NCBI RefSeq assembly: GCF_022549695.1
Contig: NZ_JAKZGS010000028.1
Span: forward strand, 1-36,194
Reading direction: 5' to 3'
DNA length: 36,194 bases
Origin: Belliella calami
GTDB taxonomy: Bacteria > Bacteroidota > Bacteroidia > Cytophagales > Cyclobacteriaceae
The translations under genes were made by a program, and so were the position numbers. Numbering within the stretch: position 1 is the stretch's first letter; the number at the start of each line of letters is the position of its first letter. Shown one piece after another: positions 1-7,678 of the stretch. The notes under the pieces were generated by a model, which did not search any database, was not told the origin of the DNA, and saw only the letters and a program-made list of their open reading frames with translations.

Positions 1-126
1 TATAGGGCACAAAACAAACAGTACCAAAACGGCAAAACGGAAAATTGATTGAAAAACGGCTTTACGGCCGTTAAAGCGATATTTTTAAACGTTTTTAAAC
101 GGAACGGCTCACAAATCAAAACGTCC
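1..126. repeat. Left end of transposable phage: terminal inverted repeat and probable transposase-binding sites
   Basis: Positions 9-18 (ACAAAACAAA) match, inverted and at the same offset, the sequence at the right window end. Inward lie AAAACGG at 26-32, 34-40 and 53-59, a tandem TTTTTAAACG at 82-91 and 92-101 running into another AAACGG, and AAAACGTCC at 118-126. The last motif recurs inverted at the right end. Clustered sites at both ends are what a MuA-type transposase binds in known Mu-like phages. The 13-mer AAAAACGGCTTTA at 52-64 occurs again at 386-398. No TG...CA terminus is visible, so the exact end is undecided. TATA stands at both window ends and could be a 4-bp target duplication, but it is too short and palindromic to prove it. 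Confidence 0.65.
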
Positions 127-202
127 TTACTACCATCCTTTACCATTCCGATACCATTACTAAGCAAATATAAAGGGAAAATACCGATTCCTTTACCATT
201 AC

Positions 203-256
203 AAGCCTTGGAAAGCCCTTAAAATGGCTATTTCAAGGCTTTTTATTTGTTTTTAA
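203..256 (+). terminator. Rightward terminator near the left end
   Basis: AAGCCTTG (203-210) pairs with CAAGGCTT (234-241). Inner AAA/TTT and AGCC/GGCT pairing extends the stem, and a T-rich run with few interruptions follows. No gene lies upstream inside the window, so it would stop transcription entering from flanking host DNA. The shape is seen in the sequence; the insulating role is inference. Confidence 0.5.
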
Positions 257-340
257 TCCTGATTTAAAACCTATTTAAAGCATTGTATTGATGCAATAAT
301 TTGGAAATGTGTGTGAGCTTATTTTCTATTAAAAATTGAT

Positions 341-373
341 TAGGGTGACTAATAGGGTGACAAATAGGGTGAC
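341..373. repeat. Three 12-bp iterons (TAGGGTGAC)
   Basis: TAGGGTGAC occurs at 341-349, 353-361 and 365-373, three perfect copies with a 12-bp period and A/T-rich spacers. They lie between the left-end cluster and the repressor gene. Such iterons commonly bind a regulator or an initiator or transposition protein. In Mu an internal enhancer/operator lies near this position, but the sequences are unrelated and the ligand here is unknown. Apart from these iterons, the AAAAACGGCTTTA copy at 386-398 and AT-rich DNA, nothing codable is seen from 257 to 588. Confidence 0.6.
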
Positions 374-588
374 ATTTTTAGGACAAAAAACGGCTTTAAA
401 AACCCCTATATATTCAAAAATACACTAAAAAACCATTATTTTTTAGTTATTCAACACCCTTTATTACCATATTTAAAACATTAAATTAAAGTGATAAAGT
501 TTTGTAAATCAGTGTTTTATATGCTTTTTGTAACTATTTAATCTATTAAAGTGTGTGTGTGCGGGTTAATTGAAGGGTTCAATTGTCT

Positions 589-1074
589 CTAAATGGTCCT
601 AGTAGGATCATGGATACCTTTCTTGGCTGTAGGGCTTTTTATTTCTAGTAGCTGTTTCATATATGATATAGTTTCTTGCTGAGTGTCTATCGTTATTTTT
701 TGCGCTTCAATTGTATCCTTCAATGAATTAAGTATATCATTAGAAGGGTTAGTTATTTTTTGATATGGATGCTCATAAGGGGATTCATTTACTACATTAT
801 CATCTACTGGAGCATTTTTAGACCTATGAGAATCATCAGTTAAAAAAGTATTGATTTCGTGATTTTGATAGTGAGATAAATCTTTCTCTACTAAATCTAA
901 AAAGCCTATGTGAAAATAATTCACAATTTTGTGAACTATATACAATGGAGGCTCTGTCCCACGCTCGTAGGAAGCAATATTGTCTCTAGTAGCTCCTAGA
1001 ACGCTTCCCATTTTTTCCTGTGTTAAGCCATTTATAACACGTAAATGCTTGATATTAAATCTTAGTTTATCCAT
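589..1074 (-). CDS. XRE-family transcriptional repressor (c-like)
   Basis: This 161-aa protein probably maintains lysogeny by repressing the early operon. Residues about 5-60 form a helix-turn-helix of the XRE/Cro-CI type (LTQEKMGSVLGATRDNIASY followed by ERG). The middle is polar and linker-like, and residues about 112-145 look like a coiled coil that could drive oligomerisation. It is transcribed leftward and divergently from the small HTH gene at 1157, as Mu c is from ner. The gap between them carries two 17-bp palindromes, one directly abutting this start codon, so autoregulation is likely. No peptidase domain is present, so induction would not use LexA-like self-cleavage. The family is clear; the biological role is inferred from position. 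Confidence 0.85.
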   Translation of the reverse strand: MDKLRFNIKHLRVINGLTQEKMGSVLGATRDNIASYERGTEPPLYIVHKIVNYFHIGFLDLVEKDLSHYQNHEINTFLTDDSHRSKNAPVDDNVVNESPYEHPYQKITNPSNDILNSLKDTIEAQKITIDTQQETISYMKQLLEIKSPTAKKGIHDPTRTI

Positions 1075-1156
1075 TGTGTAAAAAATTCACATTTTTATTT
1101 GACTTTGTGATTTTAAATCACATACTTTGTGTTGGTACTAACAAATGTAAACAAAA
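1075..1156. promoter_or_regulatory. Divergent early control region with two palindromic operators
   Basis: Two 17-bp sites share the form TGTGA-N7-TCACA. One at 1106-1122 is perfect (TGTGATTT, central T, AAATCACA). The other at 1075-1091 is imperfect (TGTGT...TCACA) and starts right after the repressor start codon. On the minus strand 1142-1149 reads TACATTTG, matching the Bacteroidota -7 consensus TAnnTTTG, and could start the repressor transcript. On the plus strand 1123-1129 (TACTTTG) is a weaker candidate for the early operon. The ligand is presumably the repressor at 589-1074, the Ner-like protein, or both. Confidence 0.6.
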
Positions 1157-1357
1157 ATGGCAAAAAATAAGAAACCAGTCCCTTATCCTGAGAATACTTA
1201 CCTAGCTGTGGAAGTATTTAAGTCTGGAATGACGGTAAAGGCTATTGCCGAAAAAATAGGAGTCAGCAGATTCATATTGAGTAGAACTATAAATGGTCAT
1301 TACAAGGGAAATAACATTGTCCCTAAACTCAAAAAAGAATTAAGCAATAACAATTAA
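1157..1357 (+). CDS. Small helix-turn-helix regulator, Ner-like
   Basis: This 66-aa protein is almost entirely one helix-turn-helix: residues about 18-48, with GMTVKAIAEKIGVSRFILSR as scanning and recognition helices. It is the first gene of the rightward early operon and ends 10 bases before the transposase. In Mu the gene in this place is ner, a small negative regulator of early and repressor transcription. Size, position and fold all fit that role, though the sequence is not obviously Ner itself. The leader is A-rich (aaacaaaa before ATG), typical of Bacteroidota starts. Confidence 0.75.
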   Translation: MAKNKKPVPYPENTYLAVEVFKSGMTVKAIAEKIGVSRFILSRTINGHYKGNNIVPKLKKELSNNN

Positions 1358-1367
1358 TCATAAGACT

Positions 1368-3449
1368 ATGCGAGCAATAGCCTACGACATGTATCAAAGC
1401 CAAATCGGTGTAAGGATTAGCTACCTAATTAGTGATGCTGACAAAAAGCATCCGAATAGCCTTGAACTTACTTCTTATGATGCTTATAAGCAAAGGAGCT
1501 GTAGAGTACCCGGCTTTAGACTGAAATCAGGAAAAGGACCAGGTAATGAAGCTTTGGTTTCTTGGGAAGCGATGCCGCATGAGTGGAAAGAAATGTGCAA
1601 GTCTAAGTTTGGCGATCCAAGTGTAGATTATAACCCACTTGAAAAACACTTTCAAATTAGCCCTGAGGCTAAAGCCTATTATGACAACTTCCAATTTGAC
1701 AATGATGAGTACCTAACCCCCGAGCAAAAAAAGAAATACACTTTGAATGCTTCAGTAATGGAGTCCATCATCAGATTGAAGTCTGATAGACTGGCACAGC
1801 GCAAAAGCCGTGGGGGCTCGATCCGAGGGATATGGGATACATTAGCAAATGACACAGTAGCTTTCAATGACCGATTGAAAGCATTGGGACACGGACAGCA
1901 TACTTTGCCGGGGTCTGTAAAAAGGCTCAGAATGAGACATGATAATTTTTTGAAGTTCAAGTATGAGGAGTTTGTCGACAAGCGCAATAATAACAACAAT
2001 GCTCAAGTAGTCACTCCTGTCATGATCGAACTTTGGCAGGCAATTTTTGCAGGTCAAAGAAATAGAAAGCCTACCTACATCGAGGTAGCACTTAGGTATG
2101 AGGCATTTTTAAAAGGTGATTTGGATATCATCAACAACCAAACTGGTGAGCTATTCAATCCAAACAATCCTGAGTATAGACCAGCTTCAGAAAGTTCTGT
2201 CTACAGCTACCAAGCAGCATGGGCGCAAAGGGCTGTAAGTTTCTCACTTAGAAGTGGAGACAATCAAAAGTTCAAAGCAGCCTTTGACCCATGGCACAGA
2301 TTGAAGCAGCCTGAATTCGCTGGATCAATGATATCTATTGATGATAGGCAACCACCATTTGAATACGCTCCGGGCAAAAGGATGTGGTTCTACAATGCGA
2401 TTGACTTGGGTTCTGAAGCCTTCACCTGCTGGGTTTGGGGAGACACTAAGGAGGGTATCATTGAAGAGTTCTACAGGCAGATAGTAAGGAATTACATGGC
2501 TTGGGGTCTAAAGCTTCCTTACGAGCTAGAATGTGAGATGTCACTTAACTCAAGCTATAAAGACAATCTTTTGGCCAATGGGGCAATGTTCCAGCAGGTG
2601 AGAATCGAAGCAAATAACGCAAGGGGAAAGCGAATTGAAGCATACTACAGACAATTAAGGTATGGTTTCGAAAAGGAGGAAGATGGATGGATAGCTAGAC
2701 CATTCGCAATATCTGAAAGCAACCAGAAAGGAGCTGGAAAGCTTCCTATCCTTCCGAAAGATCAAATAGTACAAAATGCCCTACGTGCAATTGAGAACTG
2801 GAACAATACCCTGCATTCAGATCAAAATCTAAACCCCGGAATGACTAGATGGGAGGTATTCATGGAAAAGCAACACCCTGAACTCACGGAAACAAATTGG
2901 GCTGGTATCCTACCACATATCGGGTACGAAACAAAGTCATCAATGAACCTCGGTAGGATCATCCTACAGGGCAAACATAGGGTAGTCGGCTATGACGGTG
3001 AAGTGGCACTCGGTGCAAAGCTGATCAACATCCTAAAGAGGATTGAGGGCAAAGATTTGATAGTAAAATGGCTAGATGATCATGAGGGCAATGTGCTTAA
3101 ATCCCTGGTCTATGATCTTGAAGGAAATCAAATATGCGAACTGCTTGGAGACCTTGGATACAACAGATCGACACTTGAAAGAAAAGGAAAAGTGGATGAA
3201 GAGCAAAACAGGGAGATCATGAGCGCATACGCTGCCACAGTGCAGGGATACATTAGAAGAAATGCCCATCAAATCGAATCAGTGACATTGATCGAAAAGC
3301 CAAAGCAAACCAAAAAAGCATTTGTGATGCCGGGACTTGCAAAATACACTGAATCCAAAAGAGAACCTGAGGTACTCGAATCAGAGGAAGTCATCAACGA
3401 TCAGCAATACACAAAGAAATACAGCACAAGTACAGCAGACAGATTTTAA
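1368..3449 (+). CDS. MuA-like DDE-family transposase
   Basis: This 693-aa transposase should bind the phage ends and carry out strand transfer for integration and replicative transposition. MuA is 663 aa. The N-terminal 100 or so residues resemble a winged-helix DNA-binding region. An RNase H-like core follows: SIDD at 323-326 gives the first catalytic Asp, and KRIEAYYRQL has Glu424 as the last. The second acidic position falls in ELECEMSLNSS and is Glu (E388 or E390) instead of Asp; the spacing of 34 from E390 to E424 fits a D,D(35)E-type fold. A beta-barrel and a basic tail follow. It is co-transcribed with the ATPase at 3462, as in Mu A-B. Family assignment is firm; the DEE reading is mine and needs alignment. 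Confidence 0.9.
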   Translation: MRAIAYDMYQSQIGVRISYLISDADKKHPNSLELTSYDAYKQRSCRVPGFRLKSGKGPGNEALVSWEAMPHEWKEMCKSKFGDPSVDYNPLEKHFQISPEAKAYYDNFQFDNDEYLTPEQKKKYTLNASVMESIIRLKSDRLAQRKSRGGSIRGIWDTLANDTVAFNDRLKALGHGQHTLPGSVKRLRMRHDNFLKFKYEEFVDKRNNNNNAQVVTPVMIELWQAIFAGQRNRKPTYIEVALRYEAFLKGDLDIINNQTGELFNPNNPEYRPASESSVYSYQAAWAQRAVSFSLRSGDNQKFKAAFDPWHRLKQPEFAGSMISIDDRQPPFEYAPGKRMWFYNAIDLGSEAFTCWVWGDTKEGIIEEFYRQIVRNYMAWGLKLPYELECEMSLNSSYKDNLLANGAMFQQVRIEANNARGKRIEAYYRQLRYGFEKEEDGWIARPFAISESNQKGAGKLPILPKDQIVQNALRAIENWNNTLHSDQNLNPGMTRWEVFMEKQHPELTETNWAGILPHIGYETKSSMNLGRIILQGKHRVVGYDGEVALGAKLINILKRIEGKDLIVKWLDDHEGNVLKSLVYDLEGNQICELLGDLGYNRSTLERKGKVDEEQNREIMSAYAATVQGYIRRNAHQIESVTLIEKPKQTKKAFVMPGLAKYTESKREPEVLESEEVINDQQYTKKYSTSTADRF

Positions 3450-3461
3450 AACGACAATACT

Positions 3462-4358
3462 ATGAATATCACTACAGATTTTAAAACGAAGGTAATCACT
3501 GAACTAAAAGACATCAGGACTCGATACGGAGGATCAGACTCAGCATTTGCAAAGCAATGGTCAATGAATTCATCAGTATGGTCAAGGCTTAAGAATGGAG
3601 AAACCGAAGGGCTTCTAAAGGATGCACAGTGGCTTAACCTAGGACGTGAGCTAAATGTAAGCCTTAACGAAAGAAAATGGAACATGGCAAAAACAGAGGT
3701 ATTTGAAGCAATCAAGTCTGATGTGGAATTCTGCCAAAACAACAGCAAAGGGATTGTTTTGGTAGATGATTGTGCGATCGGAAAAACCTACACAGGGAAG
3801 TACTTAGCCAAGACTATGAATAACTGCTTCTACGTGGATGGCTCACAGTGCAAAACCAAAAGCCTCTTTATAAGGGCGTTTGCGAAGGCTGTAGGTGTAG
3901 ATCATTTGGGCAGGATAGCCGATATCAAAGCAAATATCAAATACTACCTCAGAATGCTTGAAAATCCTGTAGTCATCATTGACGAAGCTGGAGACTTGGA
4001 ATACACAGCCTTCTTGGAATTAAAGGAGTTTTGGAATGCTACCGAGGCAGTATGTGGCTGGTACCTCATGGGAGCTGATGGCCTTAAAGCAAAAATGGAG
4101 CGTGGGATTGCTGCCAAAAAGGTAGGCTACAGAGAACTACTAAGCCGATACAGTGACAAGTACATGAAGATCATTCCAACCGACAGACAGCAAAGATTGG
4201 CATTCTACAAGAAAATGATATCCGATGTATTGGCGGTCAATATAAGCGATAAATCAAAGCTTCCTACGCTTGTAAATAAATGCCTTGCTACTGATGCAAG
4301 TGGAGACATCGGAGGGCTTAGACGTGCTGAAACATTGTTGATTTTGAACAATGCCTAA
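3462..4358 (+). CDS. MuB-like AAA ATPase, transposition target protein
   Basis: This 298-aa AAA ATPase probably activates the transposase and delivers target DNA. Residues 1-60 form an HTH-like N-terminal domain, as in MuB. The P-loop at 102-109 reads DDCAIGKT, where the first Gly of GxxxxGKT is replaced by Asp. Walker B is VVIIDEAGDL (170-179), with D174 and E175. A C-terminal helical lid follows. It starts 12 bases after the transposase stop. MuB is 312 aa, so the length fits. The odd P-loop Gly is worth an alignment but GKT is intact, so ATP binding is expected. Confidence 0.85.
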   Translation: MNITTDFKTKVITELKDIRTRYGGSDSAFAKQWSMNSSVWSRLKNGETEGLLKDAQWLNLGRELNVSLNERKWNMAKTEVFEAIKSDVEFCQNNSKGIVLVDDCAIGKTYTGKYLAKTMNNCFYVDGSQCKTKSLFIRAFAKAVGVDHLGRIADIKANIKYYLRMLENPVVIIDEAGDLEYTAFLELKEFWNATEAVCGWYLMGADGLKAKMERGIAAKKVGYRELLSRYSDKYMKIIPTDRQQRLAFYKKMISDVLAVNISDKSKLPTLVNKCLATDASGDIGGLRRAETLLILNNA

Positions 4359-4360
4359 GT

Positions 4361-4996
4361 ATGTCAGGAGATCGATTAAAACGAGCCCTCACAGTCAATG
4401 ATATTCTCAACAAGAAGTATGAATTACTGGACTTTAAAGGTGATTGGTACGATGCATTTGATCAGCCCGAAGGTCGTGGACTATGGTTCGTCTGGGGAAA
4501 TTCGGGAAATGGCAAAACCTCATTTCTACTACAGATGATGAAAGAATTCGCAAGGCTTGGCAAAAGGATGCTGATGAACTCACTGGAGGAAGGTGCTGGG
4601 CATACCATACACAAAGCACTATTGAGAGAAGGAATGTCAGTATTGAATAGAAAACTGCTTATAGTCAACGAATCGATGGAGCAACTAGATATAAGGCTAT
4701 CTAAGCGAAAAAGCCCCGAAATAGTCTTCATTGATTCCTTTCAATACGCTAGGATGTCATTTTGGGAATGGGTCGGCTTTCTTGAAAAGCATCCTGACAA
4801 ATTGATAGTAGTCATAAGCCAAGCAGATGGCAAGAAGCCAATGGGACGGCCAGCGGTCAGTACAATGTATCACGCCAGTCTTAAAATATGGGTCGAAGGA
4901 TACAAGGCTTTTAGCAAAGGGAGATACATAGGTCAAAACGGAGGTACCTACACCATATACGAAAAAGGAGCAAAACTATATCACGGAACAGAATAA
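4361..4996 (+). CDS. RecA/DnaB-like P-loop ATPase
   Basis: This 211-aa protein is a single RecA-fold ATPase domain. Walker A is GNSGNGKT (46-53), a SLEEG strand near 74-78 offers the catalytic Glu, Walker B is IVFIDS (121-126), and a Gln sensor is in VVISQADGKK (Q154). It resembles the ATPase core of DnaB or RadA without their extra domains. It begins 2 bases after the MuB-like gene and its stop overlaps the next start (TAATG), so the genes are translationally coupled. Mu has no equivalent. A role in replication restart or helicase loading after transposition is inference. Confidence 0.7.
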   Translation: MSGDRLKRALTVNDILNKKYELLDFKGDWYDAFDQPEGRGLWFVWGNSGNGKTSFLLQMMKEFARLGKRMLMNSLEEGAGHTIHKALLREGMSVLNRKLLIVNESMEQLDIRLSKRKSPEIVFIDSFQYARMSFWEWVGFLEKHPDKLIVVISQADGKKPMGRPAVSTMYHASLKIWVEGYKAFSKGRYIGQNGGTYTIYEKGAKLYHGTE

Positions 4997-5376
4997 TGAA
5001 AACCATCAGCCCCAATACACACATCGGCAAAATCAGGACAGAACAAAGGTCTGATATGTCACAAGTCTGCAACATCTTGGGATGGACTCCAGAGCAATAT
5101 TGTAGATACCAATTCAAGCAATACTGCGCCTTCGTAGAAGCCCTTTCTACTGACTGGCCAAAGATCAGAGAACAGATTCTTTATAGTCCTGTATTCCGTG
5201 GTTTTTGGAATAACGAATGGGCAAACAGGGACAAATACGAATTCCTTTCATTCGCTCCTGACAATGCTGACCATAGCTATAATCTAAGTGAATACCTCTT
5301 CATACATGATCATGAAAGATTGCTTGAAGAGGATCAATTCATGATCAAGTACAACAACATCCTCAAAATACTATGA
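4996..5376 (+). CDS. Conserved-looking early phage protein of unknown function
   Basis: A 126-aa protein I cannot assign to a named family. It is rich in aromatic residues (LGWTPEQYCRYQF, SPVFRGFWNNEWANRD), with no signal peptide or membrane segment. It overlaps the preceding ATPase by one base and the following gene by four, so it is a bona fide member of the replication operon. Cysteines are few and unpaired in spacing, so a zinc site is not suggested. Its position between an ATPase and a DnaA-like DNA-binding protein suggests a replication accessory role, but that is context only. Confidence 0.6.
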   Translation: MKTISPNTHIGKIRTEQRSDMSQVCNILGWTPEQYCRYQFKQYCAFVEALSTDWPKIREQILYSPVFRGFWNNEWANRDKYEFLSFAPDNADHSYNLSEYLFIHDHERLLEEDQFMIKYNNILKIL

Positions 5377-5975
5377 TCGATACCCAATTACTACTGGATG
5401 CAATCGGGGACTACTTCAAGGTCACTCCGACCGAGCTCCAAAGCAAGTGCAGAAAGCACCGATTGAGCTACCCGAGGAAAATGATAGCCTACATCCTCCG
5501 AAACCAAAAGGATGATGCTGTGAAGCTAACCGCAAGGTCTCCCGAAGTAATCAAAAGATGGATATCAGATATCAATTTCTTGGAAGAAAATGACCAATTG
5601 GTCAAAAACGATTATGAAGTAATCACACAAAGGATTCAACCAGTCATGCAGATCAATCTAACACAAAGCCAAATCAAAAGCCTACACGGACTATTTACTG
5701 AATTCCTTGCAGCTGATGCCAATAATGTAATGCTTAAGCTGATATCAATGCACATAGATGATATCAATGAAAAGCTGAGGAAAAGGATCAAAACAGGTAA
5801 AGCCAATATAGGCATGGATGAAAAGCAACAGTATGCCTTCCTGGTGTGGCACTATCATTTTAGCGAACACTTTGAAAATAGCCATGCGCATGCATACATG
5901 ACCATCATAGACATCATTCAACAACTAAAACCTATACATCATGCCAAAACAAACCCCGGAGGAAATCAAGAATGA
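5373..5975 (+). CDS. Protein with DnaA C-terminal-like DNA-binding domain
   Basis: In this 200-aa protein, residues 1-60 follow the pattern of DnaA domain IV: an AIGDYFKVTPTELQSKCRKH helix, then a basic RLSYPRKMIAYILR helix, as in DnaA's basic loop and HTH. The diagnostic RDHSTV motif of true DnaA is not present (VKLTARSPEVIKRW stands there), so binding specificity would differ. The remaining 130 residues are helical with no known domain. It overlaps the previous gene by 4 bases (ATGA). It probably binds DNA in the phage replication/transposition complex. Domain resemblance is moderate. Confidence 0.55.
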   Translation: MIDTQLLLDAIGDYFKVTPTELQSKCRKHRLSYPRKMIAYILRNQKDDAVKLTARSPEVIKRWISDINFLEENDQLVKNDYEVITQRIQPVMQINLTQSQIKSLHGLFTEFLAADANNVMLKLISMHIDDINEKLRKRIKTGKANIGMDEKQQYAFLVWHYHFSEHFENSHAHAYMTIIDIIQQLKPIHHAKTNPGGNQE

Positions 5976-6096
5976 AATACAAAGTCTATATGATGAAATA
6001 GACAATACCAATGATGCGGACTTGATCCGCAAAAACGGTAAGAAAATCATCGAACTCGAATCTAAATACAAATCAAAATGCAAAAAGAAATCTTAA
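5941..6096 (+). CDS. Small helical protein, 51 aa
   Basis: A short open frame begins MPKQTPEEIKNEIQSLYDEI and ends KKKS. It overlaps the upstream gene by 35 bases and the downstream DUF3164 gene by 19. It fills the only gap in an otherwise overlapping operon, is preceded by an A-rich leader and has charged, helical composition typical of small phage proteins. The function is unknown. It could be non-coding, but the gap-filling position and composition favour a gene. Confidence 0.5.
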   Translation: MPKQTPEEIKNEIQSLYDEIDNTNDADLIRKNGKKIIELESKYKSKCKKKS

Positions 6097-6734
6097 ACAA
6101 ACAGGTCTCCGAACTCACAGAGGAAGAATTGAGCGCATTGCTTCAAGAGAGACAAAAGAAGGCTAGACAGGAAAAAGCCAAAAAGGAAAAGGAATACCAG
6201 CTTAAGAAGAATCAACTGGTAAGGGAACTACTACACAAAGCCCAGGGAATTCAGGAAATTCTAGTGGAATTCAAGAAGCAAGGATATGATCAGCTGAAAG
6301 AACACTATGAGTTGATGAAGCAAATGGGGGAAGTCGCTTCTAACAACAAAGGGAATTTTCACTTGAAAAGTGACGATGGTCAATTCAAAGTGGAATTTTC
6401 AAACCATGTAAACAAAGAGTTTGACGAGCGTGCAGAAATAGCCGCTGAGCATCTAAATGAATTCTTGGAGTCCTTCATGAAAAAGCAGAATATGGCTTCT
6501 TACAAGTACATCAAGGGATTGAGCGAAAAGAAAAACGACAAGTTTGATATTGGTTTGGTAGGCCGTCTATTTAAGATGGAAAATGAATTTGACAACCCTT
6601 CTTGGAAAAAAGCTATAGAGCTTTTCAAGGCTTCTTACACTGAGGTAGACACCACACAGTACATCCGTTTCTTTATCCGAAACGAGCAAAATGGACAGTA
6701 TGAAAATGTAAACTTAAACTTCGCATCGGTATGA
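6078..6734 (+). CDS. DUF3164 family protein
   Basis: This 218-aa protein matches the DUF3164 family found in the early regions of Mu-like phages. The N-terminal 60 residues are a charged coiled coil (EERQKKARQEKAKKEKEYQ region). The rest carries the family's pattern, ending in an NEQNGQYENVNLNFASV-like tail where members typically have a final 'W..I.L...' strand. The family's molecular role is not established; it sits with genes acting on DNA. It overlaps the next gene by 4 bases (ATGA). Assignment is from recognition of the family pattern. Confidence 0.7.
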   Translation: MQKEILNKQVSELTEEELSALLQERQKKARQEKAKKEKEYQLKKNQLVRELLHKAQGIQEILVEFKKQGYDQLKEHYELMKQMGEVASNNKGNFHLKSDDGQFKVEFSNHVNKEFDERAEIAAEHLNEFLESFMKKQNMASYKYIKGLSEKKNDKFDIGLVGRLFKMENEFDNPSWKKAIELFKASYTEVDTTQYIRFFIRNEQNGQYENVNLNFASV

Positions 6735-7240
6735 GAATATGGTTCAAATGTACTGTAAAGTACGCAAAAGAAAATGAACAAGGCTTGCTTAAAAATGTAA
6801 GTGAAAAGTACTTGGTAGATGCGGTTTCATTTACTGAAGCTGAAGCAAAAATGTACGAGTTGCTTGGCTCTGTGATCAGGGGAGACTTTCAAGTAACTAC
6901 AGCTGCAAAGAGCAATATAGTAGATGTATTTGAATATGAAGATATCGACATCTGGCATGAATGTAAAGTCACATACTTTGTAGTGGACGGTGACAGCGGC
7001 AAAGAAAAGAAGATCACACAGATCATGTTGGTAACGGCTCACGATGTCAAGGAAGCATACGACAGGATCAATGAAAGCTTAAGCAATATGCTAGTGACCT
7101 TTAGAGTACCTGAGATCAAGGAATCTTTAATCCTTGAGGTTTTTCCACATGAAAATGAAGAGGAGGAATTCATTCCTGATAATGCACCATTAGGTGAAGC
7201 TAAATGTGATCAAGAAGGAAAGGAGGATCAAGATGCCTAG
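6731..7240 (+). CDS. DUF4494 family protein
   Basis: This 169-aa protein has the hallmarks of DUF4494, a Bacteroidota family: an early WFKCTVKYAKENEQG segment, VSEKYLVDAVSFTEAEAKMYE near residues 23-45, and a second related block (WHECKVTYF... VTAHDVKEAYDRI) suggesting an internal duplication of the same fold. The C-terminus is acidic. The family has no known function and is found in phages and mobile elements as well as chromosomes. It is coupled to its neighbours by short overlaps. Confidence 0.7.
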   Translation: MRIWFKCTVKYAKENEQGLLKNVSEKYLVDAVSFTEAEAKMYELLGSVIRGDFQVTTAAKSNIVDVFEYEDIDIWHECKVTYFVVDGDSGKEKKITQIMLVTAHDVKEAYDRINESLSNMLVTFRVPEIKESLILEVFPHENEEEEFIPDNAPLGEAKCDQEGKEDQDA

Positions 7241-7409
7241 AATTATGATACCACAAGAGCATATAGACGATGTCTTGAATCACTGTGCTGACATGGAAAA
7301 TTCGGGCAAGACAGACAGTCCAGGGATGTCTTACGAACAAGGCGTAAAGGATGCCATCCTTTGGGTTACTGGAGAAACAAATGTGTGTCCAATAGATAAA
7401 GAAGATTAA
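7233..7409 (+). CDS. Small early protein, 58 aa, unknown
   Basis: I start this gene at the ATG at 7233 (MPRIMIPQEHIDDVLNHCAD), not at an upstream in-frame ATG, because 7233 is preceded by AGGAGG at 7221-7226 with 6-base spacing and gives the short 8-base overlap seen elsewhere in this operon. A strong Shine-Dalgarno is unusual in Bacteroidota and may be coincidental, as it lies in the upstream coding region. No domain is recognised. The C-terminal part (SYEQGVKDAILWVTGE) looks helical. Confidence 0.55.
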   Translation: MPRIMIPQEHIDDVLNHCADMENSGKTDSPGMSYEQGVKDAILWVTGETNVCPIDKED

Positions 7410-7411
7410 TC

Positions 7412-7678
7412 ATGATACAAGCAATCTGCATCATCGCAATATTATCCACTATATCCAGCCTCGTAGTAGGCTGGGTATTTGGACACATGATCGGTAAGAG
7501 TATGGCACAAACAGAAGTCATTGACTATGTGGTAAAAAATCCAAGTATTGATAAAATCAAAATGCTTAACACAATATATCCAGATCGAAAACCCCTGTTT
7601 GATGACTTAGAAAAAAAGTATTTCAAAAACAACTTAGACAGCATCATTCCAAACCTACTTAATGCCGAAACAAAATGA
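7412..7678 (+). CDS. Small membrane-anchored protein, unknown
   Basis: An 88-aa protein with one strongly hydrophobic segment at about residues 3-28 (IIAILSTISSLVVGWVFGHM) and a soluble C-terminal tail of about 60 residues rich in Lys and Asp. The segment lacks a lipobox and reads as a signal anchor. It overlaps the following exonuclease start by 4 bases (ATGA). Early phage membrane proteins of this size can act in superinfection exclusion or host takeover, but nothing in the sequence decides this. Confidence 0.55.
   Translation: MIQAICIIAILSTISSLVVGWVFGHMIGKSMAQTEVIDYVVKNPSIDKIKMLNTIYPDRKPLFDDLEKKYFKNNLDSIIPNLLNAETK

Noticed and set aside
920-935. TTCACAA-TT-TTGTGAA inside the repressor gene as a third operator
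   Set aside because: Half-sites are in the opposite order and spacing (TCACA-N4-TGTGA) compared with the two operators, and the sequence is under coding constraint.
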